A stretch of DNA of 64,000 nt from Vibrio ouci (GTDB lineage: Bacteria; Pseudomonadota; Gammaproteobacteria; Enterobacterales; Vibrionaceae): NCBI RefSeq assembly GCF_004551525.1, contig NZ_SATR01000025.1:1-64000 (forward strand), in the 5' to 3' direction. A program made the position numbers and the translations under genes. Each line of letters opens with the position of its first letter. Positions within the stretch are counted from its first letter, which is position 1. Below are positions 55,001 through 62,490 of the stretch, in pieces. The notes below the pieces were generated by a model that saw nothing but the letters and a program-made list of their open reading frames with translations, was not told the origin of the DNA and made no database searches.

Positions 55001-55197
55001 ACCTGCTGAAGATATTCACTGACATCAGATGACGCTATTTTCAGCTTGGCCAATACTGCTTCTTGCGACATCTGTTTTCCAAAGTGGTACTGCAGACTTA
55101 TCGCGACACAAGCAGTAATCGCGGTGGCAAATAGAAACATGCTGCCGACTGTAAACTTTATTGAGTATTTTCGGCTTTCCCTAGACGTTTTACTCAT
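52051..55197 (-). CDS. Cache/SBP/HAMP/HD-GYP cyclic-di-GMP phosphodiesterase
   Basis: A 1048-residue sensor enzyme. Membrane segment 1 (~15-36) is followed by a dCache-like periplasmic domain (~60-290; TQRPWYVGAKG) and then a family-3 binding-protein-like domain (~300-520; LPKGYAIDVLNLISDKTGLK). After segment 2 (~590-612) come a HAMP linker (IVKPIRALRVETQKI) and an HD-GYP domain (~680-1035). The metal and substrate residues are intact: TAGHCNRV, AAWLHDCGKITTPEHI, STHHETLKGTGYPRKL, and ADIFEALTAADRPYRKAK. About 150 residues of charged helix are inserted between the HD and GYP halves. It should degrade c-di-GMP in response to periplasmic ligands. GGAGG precedes the ATG. Divergent from tctCBA; a regulatory link to those substrates is possible. 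Confidence 0.9.
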   Translation of the reverse strand: MSKTSRESRKYSIKFTVGSMFLFATAITACVAISLQYHFGKQMSQEAVLAKLKIASSDVSEYLQQVEMNATSSVRILRGVSTTIDHKFSDHEIRDIFTQILDDNPLFYSLYFGLNNDNFFQVINLESSPVVRDRIEASPDDRWVIIKITGPEAHRIRTTDYYTSDFTLTKSIKEESNYFPTQRPWYVGAKGNNVFKTDPYLFQHLKITGQTYSIESKKGAIGIDVVLSAVNEKITATELGLSEGSGAESFIFNDKGEVIASNIALYQEVNIPDSAPLGLSAQNQALIDSTESLMVSNQNDWGPYDYAQSGLPKGYAIDVLNLISDKTGLKFEFINGFSTVELAEKYRVGDLDILHSVPSNIDTIGVRSGTMFEGELALAAKVTQSVPKDLNNLLSQPVGVVGGFEMKSWLSKRYPHLNIVELESLDDAKEALMKGELNYLVDTYHTLGELNELVIEQTVAVTKLQNVDPISFHLYMKEENSALVNLINLAIEAISPEQRSALRKKWLDTNQWRGTFVPYPELYQLSRSVESLNQIRKIALGGEEKYVFITEMSSGNHDKEYFAVLVPNSVIMAKIIPELVTSIAVTTAVMLCLMPLAWRFSAPIVKPIRALRVETQKIKARQYDQLNGVETRIKEVHELSQSIANMGAELDRHEKQQEEFVEAFIKLIAQAIDDKSPYTAGHCNRVPELGLILAKAAEECNTGKFKDFQFANDDERREFRIAAWLHDCGKITTPEHIVDKGTKLEANYNRIHEIRMRFEVLWRDAEIKYLTGQLAETTNKEQALADLKQEKDALKEEFAFIARSNVGGEFMGEESIARVRSIASKTWQRNFDDRLGLSPFEELNKQHVESTLPVLEPLLADKPEHIIKRIRPLVFDEKFGIKVEVPEHLYNLGEVYNLSISRGTLTAEDRFKINEHMISGIKMLEALPFPPELSRVPRYASTHHETLKGTGYPRKLTDKDISVPERVLVVADIFEALTAADRPYRKAKPISVAIDIMHKMAMDEHIDMELFILFLESGAYLEYAQRFLPQEQIDPVDINKYLSQTAVA

Positions 55198-55582
55198 TTT
55201 CGTGCCTCCATGGCGCTAATTTTATTGTGCAATTGATTTCTTAATTTCAATTGGCTTGGTCAATTATCAAATGAAACCAAACGCACTTCAATACACTATT
55301 CGATAAAACCAGGGAGATCTCATTCACAGTTCGGCCTACAAATGGGATGAAAGTCACTCACTTTGATGTGCATCCGGTTCGATAGTCGATCTCGTGAACT
55401 TTATGAACAAAACCCCCAAAATGCTCAATATTGTTTTTATCAACGCATTAGAGACAGGAATGTAACAAGCTCTTAACCTTAATCACATCTATCAACAAGC
55501 TTCCCTCCCTTGCTGATAGTAAATTCATAATGATAAGTACATTTTCAATGAAGAATGTACACATACATAAGGAACGTGAATC
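55198..55582. promoter_or_regulatory. Divergent region between HD-GYP gene and tctC
   Basis: 385 bases with no open gene. Near tctC, an inverted repeat GTACATT, 10 bases, AATGTAC (55537-55560) sits just ahead of the ribosome site AAGGAAC and could be an operator or leader hairpin. No consensus sigma54 element was found. tctDE-type regulators are not adjacent. Confidence 0.4.
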
Positions 55583-56554
55583 ATGTTTAAGGTACTAAAA
55601 CCAACACTGGCGGCTTCGATCATCGCAGCTTCATTTTCGTTTAGCGCAATGGCCGCTGATGTTGAGAAAATCCACTTTCTAATCCCTGGTGGCGCTGGCG
55701 GTGGCTGGGACATGACAGCTCGTGGTACTGGTGACGTATTAGTTAAATCTGATATCGTTGAAAATGTCTCTTTCCAAAACCTATCTGGTGGCGGCGGCGG
55801 TAAAGCAATCGCGCACCTAATCGAAACAGCAGAACGCCAAGAAGATACGCTAATGGTGAACTCAACGCCTATCGTTGTTCGCTCACTAACGGGTATTTTC
55901 CCTCAATCATTCCGCGATTTAACTCCAGTAGCGGCGACCATTGCTGACTACGGCGCAATTGTTACTTCTGTTGACTCTAAGTACGACACTTGGGAAGACG
56001 TAGTAAAAGAGTTCGAATCGAACCCACGTAAAGTGAAAATCGCTGGCGGCTCAGCACGCGGCAGCATGGACCACCTAGTAGTTGCAGCAGCATTTAAAGG
56101 CGAAGGCTTCGACGCTAAGAAAGTACGTTACATCGCATATGATGCGGGCGGCAAAGCAATGGCTGCACTACTTTCAGGTGAAACTCAGCTACTTTCAACA
56201 GGTCTAGGTGAAGTTCTAGAAATGTCGAAGTCTGGCCAAGTTAAGATCCTTGCAGTTACAGCGCCTAAACGTCTAGATGCAGCTCCAGAGATCCCAACTC
56301 TAACTGAATACGGTAACGAAACAGTCTTTGCTAACTGGCGCGGTTTCTTCGCAGCTCCTGGCGCTAGCCAAGAGAAGATCGACGAGTGGAACGCTGCTTT
56401 GACTAAGATGTACAACACAGACGAGTGGCAAGTGGTTCGTGACCGCAACGGTTGGATCGACAACTACAAAGCGGACAAAGACTTCTACGCTTTCTTAGAA
56501 GACCAGGAGCAGCAAATGGGCGACCTAATGCGTGAGCTTGGTTTCCTGAAGTAA
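55583..56554 (+). CDS. tctC: Tripartite tricarboxylate transporter binding protein TctC
   Basis: Periplasmic receptor of a TTT-family carrier. The 323 residues have a signal peptide (ending SAMAA, ~25), the ligand loop IPGGAGGGWDMTARGTG, SGGGGGKAIAHLI, KVKIAGGSARGSMDH, and the second-lobe YIAYDAGGKAMAALLSGE. This family binds citrate or other carboxylates; the exact ligand cannot be read. It leads tctC-tctB-tctA, with a structured 203-base gap after it, as expected if the receptor is made in excess. Confidence 0.93.
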   Translation: MFKVLKPTLAASIIAASFSFSAMAADVEKIHFLIPGGAGGGWDMTARGTGDVLVKSDIVENVSFQNLSGGGGGKAIAHLIETAERQEDTLMVNSTPIVVRSLTGIFPQSFRDLTPVAATIADYGAIVTSVDSKYDTWEDVVKEFESNPRKVKIAGGSARGSMDHLVVAAAFKGEGFDAKKVRYIAYDAGGKAMAALLSGETQLLSTGLGEVLEMSKSGQVKILAVTAPKRLDAAPEIPTLTEYGNETVFANWRGFFAAPGASQEKIDEWNAALTKMYNTDEWQVVRDRNGWIDNYKADKDFYAFLEDQEQQMGDLMRELGFLK

Positions 56555-56571
56555 TTTCCTGCAAAGAAGTT

Positions 56572-56595
56572 TAAGGGCGACTTGCACCGCCCTTA
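56572..56595 (+). other. Hairpin after tctC (attenuator or mRNA 3 prime stem)
   Basis: TAAGGGCG, 8-base loop, CGCCCTTA, 17 bases after the tctC stop. No T-run. It likely protects tctC mRNA 3 prime ends. Confidence 0.6.
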
Positions 56596-56605
56596 TACCC
56601 CTTTC

Positions 56606-56728
56606 GCCGTACATGAGCTAACTACACAATCTCCTCTGTTTATTTATAGACAGTTAAGCCTTTGACTAGCAGCAAGCGGCTTATTTGTTAGTGAAACATG
56701 CTCATTAACCCTCATGTACGGCTTTTTT
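56606..56728 (+). ncRNA. Candidate structured RNA / long-loop terminator in tctC-tctB gap
   Basis: A perfect 12-base inverted repeat, GCCGTACATGAG (56606-56617) and CTCATGTACGGC (56711-56722), is followed directly by TTTTTT. Inside it, CTAAC (56618-56622) can pair with GTTAG (56687-56691), and TAAGCC (56655-56660) with GGCTTA (56678-56683). The whole folds as a branched ~120-base RNA closed by a long stem and a U-tail. It may be a tctC 3 prime UTR-derived small RNA, a regulated terminator or a cis element. No known family is recognised. Confidence 0.5.
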
Positions 56729-56757
56729 CTTTCTATACCTGTCACATGGAGTTGGAT

Positions 56758-57276
56758 ATGTCGGATTTGCCAACGAACTCTTTCAATAACGGGAACTTTT
56801 TCTCTAAAGAAAACCTCCTCAGCCGCGATCGTGTTGGCGCGATGATTTTTCTACTTGTCTGTCTATGCTACGGCTACCAGACAACCCAGATCCCACTGTT
56901 TCCCGGAGACGAATACGAACCCTTTACAGCTAGAACGCTACCTACTTTGCTAACGTTTATCGGTATTGGACTTTCCTTACTTTTACTTGTGACTGGCCAA
57001 CCTGATGTAAAAAGTGGTGCAGTTGTTGAATTTAACTGGAAACTTCTGATTGGTTTCTTAGTGCTAATGGCTCTGTATGGCGTAGGTCTTACCTATCTTG
57101 GTTTTGTCATTGCGACCAGTTTGTTCCTATTAGCTGGCTTCTACCTACTGGGTGAACGACGTAAAGCTGTGCTGCTTGGCGCCTCTTTCCCGTTTGTAAT
57201 CGCTTTTTATCTTCTTCTTACCCAAGGCCTGGATATCTACCTAGAGCCTGGTGTTATTTTCACCATTTGGTCGTAA
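56758..57276 (+). CDS. tctB: Tripartite tricarboxylate transporter small membrane protein TctB
   Basis: A 172-residue protein with about four membrane segments (VGAMIFLLVCLCYGY; LLTFIGIGLSLLLLV; LLIGFLVLMALYGVGL; VIAFYLLLTQGLDIYL), matching the small subunit of TctABC carriers. The ATG at 56758 is preceded by GGAG. A longer frame starts at 56698 inside the structured RNA and is unlikely. tctA follows 18 bases on. Confidence 0.9.
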   Translation: MSDLPTNSFNNGNFFSKENLLSRDRVGAMIFLLVCLCYGYQTTQIPLFPGDEYEPFTARTLPTLLTFIGIGLSLLLLVTGQPDVKSGAVVEFNWKLLIGFLVLMALYGVGLTYLGFVIATSLFLLAGFYLLGERRKAVLLGASFPFVIAFYLLLTQGLDIYLEPGVIFTIWS

Positions 57277-57294
57277 TTTAAGGGAAATGACATT

Positions 57295-58821
57295 ATGTTA
57301 GACGGAATCTTACAAGGCCTCTCTACTGCGGTAATGCCAATGAACATCATGATGGTGGTTGTTGGGTGTTTCGTAGGTACATTCATTGGTATGTTGCCGG
57401 GTCTAGGCCCTATTTCTGCCATCGCGCTCATGATCCCAATCACCTACGGCTTAGACCCTTCTTCTGGTCTGATCCTTATGGCAGGTGTTTACTATGGTGC
57501 GGTATTTGGTGGTTCAACCTCTTCAATTCTAATTAACGCGCCTGGCTGTTCTTCTACCGTTGTAACCGCGTTTGACGGCTACCCGATGGCTCAAAAAGGC
57601 CAAGCAGGTAAAGCACTGGCGTTAGCTGCCTACTCTTCATTTACTGGTGGTACATTGTCAGCAATCATGCTGTTAGTTGCAGCTCCTGCTCTGGCAAACG
57701 TATCGCTGAGTTTCCAATCATCGGACTACTTCGCTCTGATGCTTCTTGGTCTGTCAGCGGTAGCGGCATTCGCAGGACCGGGGCAAGTAATCAAAGCGTG
57801 GATGATGACCATCTTAGGTCTTATGCTATCAACCGTTGGTATCGATAAGGGTGTCGGTGTTGAACGATTCACCTTCGGCCTGACTGACCTGATGGATGGC
57901 TTTAGCTTCCTTCTTCTTGCGATGGCGACATTTGCATTGGGCGAAACCTTGATGGGAATTCTTAAGCCTGAGCAAGACACTCGTTCTGATGAACAGAATA
58001 AGATGAGCAATATTGGTAGCATGAAAGTCACCAAAGAAGAGATTAAAGAAGTTGCACCTGTTTCAATCCGTTCTTCTATTCTTGGTTTCTTCACTGGTGT
58101 TCTACCAGGCGCAGGCGCGACTATCGCGGCCTTCTTAAGCTACGGTATGGAACGTAACCTTGCTCCTAAAGAGAAAAAAGAAGAGTTTGGTAAAGGTAGT
58201 ATCCGTGGTCTAGTGGCACCTGAATCAGCAAATAATGCGGCATCTAGTGGCTCTTTCGTACCGCTATTGACTCTTGGTATCCCTGGTTCTGGTACCACTG
58301 CTATCATGCTTGGTGCCCTTATCGCTTACGGTATTCAACCTGGCCCTCGCCTGTTTGTTGAGCACCCAGACGTCTTCTGGTCGGTCATTATTTCTATGTA
58401 CTTTGGTAACATCGTACTGGTTATCTTGAACCTGCCGCTAATCCCGTACATCTCTAAGCTACTTGCAGTGCCGCGCACGGTGTTGCTACCAATGATTTTG
58501 TTCTTCTCTATCACTGGCGTGTACCTAGTTTCTTTCAATACCATGGATGTCTTCATCATGCTGTTGATTGCGATGGCCGCTATTGCTCTGAGATTGGCGA
58601 ACTTCCCGCTCGCACCGCTGCTACTTGGATTCATTCTTGGCGGCTTGATGGAAGAAAACCTTCGTCGCGCATTGATGATCAGTGATGGTGAACTGAGCTT
58701 CCTGTGGGAACGCCCTATCACGATGACATTTACCATTTTGGCTGTTTTGGTGCTATTTAGCCCACTCTTTGTAAAGCTGTTCCAAAAGCTAAGGCCGACC
58801 CCGGCTAAGGTCGAGCAATAG
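57295..58821 (+). CDS. tctA: Tripartite tricarboxylate transporter large membrane protein TctA
   Basis: A 508-residue permease with about 12 membrane segments. The two family signature loops are present as inverted-repeat halves: GTFIGMLPGLGPISAIAL near residue 30 and FFTGVLPGAGATIAAFL near residue 265. FGGSTSSILINAPG and LTLGIPGSGTTAIML follow each respectively. It imports carboxylates driven by an ion gradient, with TctC delivering substrate. Operon end with a strong terminator. Confidence 0.95.
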   Translation: MLDGILQGLSTAVMPMNIMMVVVGCFVGTFIGMLPGLGPISAIALMIPITYGLDPSSGLILMAGVYYGAVFGGSTSSILINAPGCSSTVVTAFDGYPMAQKGQAGKALALAAYSSFTGGTLSAIMLLVAAPALANVSLSFQSSDYFALMLLGLSAVAAFAGPGQVIKAWMMTILGLMLSTVGIDKGVGVERFTFGLTDLMDGFSFLLLAMATFALGETLMGILKPEQDTRSDEQNKMSNIGSMKVTKEEIKEVAPVSIRSSILGFFTGVLPGAGATIAAFLSYGMERNLAPKEKKEEFGKGSIRGLVAPESANNAASSGSFVPLLTLGIPGSGTTAIMLGALIAYGIQPGPRLFVEHPDVFWSVIISMYFGNIVLVILNLPLIPYISKLLAVPRTVLLPMILFFSITGVYLVSFNTMDVFIMLLIAMAAIALRLANFPLAPLLLGFILGGLMEENLRRALMISDGELSFLWERPITMTFTILAVLVLFSPLFVKLFQKLRPTPAKVEQ

Positions 58822-58841
58822 TATTTACATTCCTATGTATT

Positions 58842-58865
58842 GGGGGCCTCGCGGCCCCTTTTTTT
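58842..58865 (+). terminator. Terminator of tctCBA operon
   Basis: GGGGGCC, loop TCGC, GGCCCC then TTTTTTT, 20 bases after the tctA stop. Confidence 0.93.
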
Positions 58866-58887
58866 GATCTATACTGCTGGTGCTCTG

Positions 58888-58922
58888 TTGTACAAAAAAC
58901 AATTAGAGTATAAACTCTAATT
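58888..58922 (+). promoter_or_regulatory. Promoter overlapped by operator palindrome for efflux operon
   Basis: A perfect 9-base inverted repeat, AATTAGAGT, ATAA, ACTCTAATT (58901-58922), encloses a -10-like TATAAA (58909-58914). TTGTAC (58888-58893) is a possible -35 with a short 15-base spacer. This is the arrangement of a TetR/MarR-type repressor site over a promoter. No regulator gene is adjacent. A weak terminator role (it is followed by TTT) is less likely. Confidence 0.55.
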
Positions 58923-58945
58923 TTTAACAGTTCGGGAACATTAAT

Positions 58946-60346
58946 ATGTCATTGCGTCCAATTGCGCTATTGATAGGTTGTGTCAGTTTCACCTCTCCTT
59001 TCGCCTACTCCGCGCCAATTAGTTTTGACCAAGCTTGGCAGGTATTGCAGCAAGAAAACAACTCTCTCGCGGCACAACGTTCTAATGTCGAACGCTATCA
59101 GCACCTTGAAAGTGCGACCGGCAATCTTAATCTCCCTTCTGTCTCGATTGGTGCCAACTACACACGTTTGGATACCGATGTCACCGTGTCAGGCAAACAA
59201 CTGTTTGAAAGTACCGGACAGCATCTCCCGAACCTTGGCCCTGTGCTCAACCCGCTTCTGGCGCAGATCGGTGGCATAACATCGACGATCAGCGAGCGAG
59301 ACATTTTTACTTCGTCCATTCGCGCCATTTGGCCAATTTTCACCGGTGGGCGCATTAATGCCGCTCAATCCGCCGCAGAAGGGAAAAAAGAGCAAGCCAA
59401 GAGTGAACTTGCGATGGAAACCCAAGCGCGCTTTGAAGACTTAAGTAAATACTATTTTTCCGTTCTACTTGCTCAGGAAGTGGTTCAAACTCGCCAGTTA
59501 GTCGAACAAGGGCTGACCAAGCACCGTGACAATGCGGTTAAGTTAGAGCAGCAAGGTCAAATCGCTCGTGTTGAGCGCTTACAGGCCGAATCTGCGTTAG
59601 ATAAAGCCACCATTGAACGCAAGAAAGCCGAAAAGAGTTTGGAAATCGCACAGTCAGCTCTGACCCAAATTCTCAATCAAACCAGCACGGTTGAGCCTGC
59701 CGATGGTCTTTTCATTAACCAGAATTTACCCGAGCAAAGCTTGTTCGTTGAACGCACATTGGCCACCTACCCTGGGCTAGCACTACTTGATTCGAAAGAG
59801 AAACAAGCAAATAGCCTGATTGATGCAGAGAAAGGCAAATACTACCCAGAGGTTTACCTTTACGGGGACTACAGCCTGCATGAAGATGACTCCCTTGCCA
59901 GCCAAATGAAGCCAGACTGGCTGGTTGGTGTCGGTGTGAATATTCCCCTAATTGAAAACAGCGGACGCAGCGAGCAAGTGAAAGCGGCCCATAGCGCGGT
60001 TTCTCAAGTTCGTTACTTAAAAGCTCAAGCCAAACAAGACTTATCGGTATTGGTGCAAAAAACTTATCTCGAAGCTCAACAGGCTCAAGAAGAAGTGCTT
60101 GGTCTTCAATCAAGCATCGAACTGGCACAAGAAAATCTCAAACTGAGAGAAAAAGCCTTCACTCAAGGCCTTTCGACATCAACCGATGTGGTCGACGCAC
60201 AACTTTATGTAGCGAGCGTACAAACGCAAAAGGCTGCAGCAAGTTTTAATTACCTAATCTCACTTTCTAAGCTATTGGCTCTCTCTAATGAGATGAGTTC
60301 ATTTAGCCAGTACCAACATAACGCAATCAACGTTTCGAGTTTATAA
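58946..60346 (+). CDS. TolC-family outer membrane factor of efflux operon
   Basis: A 466-residue outer-membrane channel protein. It has a signal peptide (ending AYSAP, ~23), ISFDQAWQVLQQENNSLAAQ, the paired strand regions with SVSIGANYTRLDTDV and WPIFTGGRINAAQSAAEG, and the second repeat with LVGVGVNIPLIENSGRSEQV. Long helices rich in Gln, Ala and Leu form the periplasmic tunnel. It is not closely like the TolC-type gene at the left end. First gene of an OMF-HlyD-permease-permease operon; 9 bases to the next gene. Confidence 0.9.
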   Translation: MSLRPIALLIGCVSFTSPFAYSAPISFDQAWQVLQQENNSLAAQRSNVERYQHLESATGNLNLPSVSIGANYTRLDTDVTVSGKQLFESTGQHLPNLGPVLNPLLAQIGGITSTISERDIFTSSIRAIWPIFTGGRINAAQSAAEGKKEQAKSELAMETQARFEDLSKYYFSVLLAQEVVQTRQLVEQGLTKHRDNAVKLEQQGQIARVERLQAESALDKATIERKKAEKSLEIAQSALTQILNQTSTVEPADGLFINQNLPEQSLFVERTLATYPGLALLDSKEKQANSLIDAEKGKYYPEVYLYGDYSLHEDDSLASQMKPDWLVGVGVNIPLIENSGRSEQVKAAHSAVSQVRYLKAQAKQDLSVLVQKTYLEAQQAQEEVLGLQSSIELAQENLKLREKAFTQGLSTSTDVVDAQLYVASVQTQKAAASFNYLISLSKLLALSNEMSSFSQYQHNAINVSSL

Positions 60347-60355
60347 GGATCCAAG

Positions 60356-61333
60356 ATGAAAAATGCAAAAACACTTTTACTGACTGCCGCTGCATTTGGT
60401 GTCGCTTCTTGGGTCGGCTATAGCTTTTACCAAGCTTATCAGCCACAACCGATTCGCTTACAAGGTCAAATCGAATCTCAGCAATACAGCATTTCTTCCA
60501 AAGTGCCGGGGCGTATTGACCAAGTGCTGGTTCGTAAAGGCGAGATGATTAAACAAGGTGATTTAGTCTTTACCCTTCACAGCCCAGAGATTGAAGCCAA
60601 ACTAGAACAGGCCAAAGCAGGCGAAAAAGCAGCTGGTGCCTTAGCGATGGAAGCCAATAAAGGCGCTCGTAGCCAGCAGATTCAGGCTGCTAAAGATCAA
60701 TGGTTAAAAGCAAAAGCCGCCGCTCAGTTGATGGAGAAAACCTACCTTCGCGTTAATAACCTCTTCAACGAAGGCGTTATCGCCGAGCAAAAACGCGACG
60801 AAGCCAAAACCCAGTGGGAAGCGGCTAAATATACTGAAAGCGCTGCGCTTCAAATGTATAAGATGGCCGAAGAAGGCGCGCGTAGCGAAACTAAACTTGC
60901 TGCGGCTGAGAAAGCACGCATGGCCGCAGGCGCAGTAGCGGAAGTAGAAGCCTATGCCCAAGACACCACAATTAAAAGTTGGTTTAACGGCGAGGTTTCT
61001 CAGGTTCTGCTACAAAGCGGTGAACTGGCACCGCAAGGCTTCCCTGTCGTAACCGTCATTGACACTCAAGATTCATGGGCAATGCTCAATGTGCGTGAAG
61101 ACCAGCTTAAATATTTCGAAAAAGGCCAAACCTTTAATGCATATCTGCCTGCTTTAGACAAAACCATCGAGTTTAAAGTGAGCCATGTTGCGGTGATGGG
61201 TGATTTTGCGACGTGGCGTTCAACCGATGCCTCACAAGGTTTTGATCTGCGAACATTTGAAGTGGAAGCTCGCCCTACCGAGCCACAAAGCGGTCTTCGT
61301 ATGGGTATGAGCCTAGCAGTAGAAATCAACTAA
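60356..61333 (+). CDS. HlyD-family periplasmic adaptor protein
   Basis: A 325-residue membrane fusion protein joining inner-membrane carrier and outer-membrane channel. It has an N-terminal membrane anchor (~5-26), a lipoyl-type half motif (SISSKVPGRIDQVLVRKGEMIKQGD, cited as seen at ~46-70), and a long Ala/Glu/Lys-rich coiled hairpin (~80-205). The second lipoyl half follows (STIKSWFNGEV-like region ~208-235: GEVSQVLLQSGELAPQG), then a beta-barrel domain. It is 14 bases before the first permease. Confidence 0.92.
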   Translation: MKNAKTLLLTAAAFGVASWVGYSFYQAYQPQPIRLQGQIESQQYSISSKVPGRIDQVLVRKGEMIKQGDLVFTLHSPEIEAKLEQAKAGEKAAGALAMEANKGARSQQIQAAKDQWLKAKAAAQLMEKTYLRVNNLFNEGVIAEQKRDEAKTQWEAAKYTESAALQMYKMAEEGARSETKLAAAEKARMAAGAVAEVEAYAQDTTIKSWFNGEVSQVLLQSGELAPQGFPVVTVIDTQDSWAMLNVREDQLKYFEKGQTFNAYLPALDKTIEFKVSHVAVMGDFATWRSTDASQGFDLRTFEVEARPTEPQSGLRMGMSLAVEIN

Positions 61334-61347
61334 GCGCAGCAGCAATT

Positions 61348-62490
61348 ATGCATACCAACCCAACCTCTCAACTGGAAATCGTTCGCCGCGATAAATGGCT
61401 ATTATCCAGTGTAACTTGGATCCCTTTGCTGCTGGCAGTAATGATTTGGGCAATATTTTCACAAGGTATTGCCCGTGATTTACCCGTTGGTGTCGTGGAC
61501 CTATCATCTAGTGCACTTTCACAAAAATTGGTGCGCTATTACGATGCGACGCCTGCTATGCACGTCAGCGAAACATTTACCAGCGTACATGAAGCGAAAC
61601 AAGCCCTTATCAACGGGGATGTTTACGCCTATGCCGTTATTCCTTATCAATTCGATCAAGAGATCTACAAGCAGTTAACGCCCCAAGTGAGTGTGTTCTA
61701 CAACAGCCAAATGATTCTAATCGGAAAGCTGTTAAACTCCGCATTTTTACAGGCGCAAGGCACGTTTAACGCTGAGCTAAGCACCATGAAAGGTCTCGCT
61801 GCTGGTAACTCTACTCTGCTTTCTGCCATGGGTAACGCTGTTCCGGTACGTACCCAAATTACTCCGCTATTTAATAAGAACTCGAATTACGCGCAGTTTT
61901 TAGTCTCAGCGATCATTCCAGCTCTGTGGCAGATAGTAATCGTTGTCACCACGATTCTTATCCTAGCGGCCAATTTAAGAGACCGTCGATTATCACCTTG
62001 GTTGGCCAATCAGCCAATGCGAAGCCTATTTTCAACGCTCGCTCCCTACTACTGGGTATTTGCGCTGCAAGGCTTCGGTTTTTTGTGTTGGTTCTATCTA
62101 GGCTTTAAATGGCCAATGAACGGCAGCTTTTTAACGCTTGTCATTGCTCAAGCGGCAACGATCCTTGCGTGCATGGTGATGGGCAGTATGTTTTTCTTTT
62201 TGACCCTAGATGCAGCACGTGCGATGAGTTTCGCAGGTGCCTTCACCGCGCCGAGCTTTGCATTTATGGGCATCACCTTCCCAGTGACCGACATGGGTAG
62301 TCTCGCGCAAATGTGGCGCAGTCTGCTGCCAATTAGTCACTATATTGAAGTCCAAGTAAGCCAAGTCAGCTACGGTCAAGCATGGACGACGTCTCTTAGT
62401 CATCTACTCCCAATATTTGGCTATGCCTTACCTTTGCTTCTGACCTTCGCACTGATTAAAAAGCATCTATCAAATGAGGTGACAAAATGA
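61348..62490 (+). CDS. ABC-2 type permease 1 of efflux operon
   Basis: A 380-residue inner-membrane protein: one N-terminal membrane segment (~20-40), a large periplasmic domain (~45-180; DLPVGVVDLSSSALSQKLV), and five to six C-terminal segments (~185-370), as in ABC-2 type exporters of the YhgE/YbhS group. It overlaps the second permease by four bases (ATGA). There is no nucleotide-binding domain in the protein or in neighbouring genes of the window. Role: likely drug or small-molecule export with the HlyD and TolC partners. Confidence 0.88.
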   Translation: MHTNPTSQLEIVRRDKWLLSSVTWIPLLLAVMIWAIFSQGIARDLPVGVVDLSSSALSQKLVRYYDATPAMHVSETFTSVHEAKQALINGDVYAYAVIPYQFDQEIYKQLTPQVSVFYNSQMILIGKLLNSAFLQAQGTFNAELSTMKGLAAGNSTLLSAMGNAVPVRTQITPLFNKNSNYAQFLVSAIIPALWQIVIVVTTILILAANLRDRRLSPWLANQPMRSLFSTLAPYYWVFALQGFGFLCWFYLGFKWPMNGSFLTLVIAQAATILACMVMGSMFFFLTLDAARAMSFAGAFTAPSFAFMGITFPVTDMGSLAQMWRSLLPISHYIEVQVSQVSYGQAWTTSLSHLLPIFGYALPLLLTFALIKKHLSNEVTK

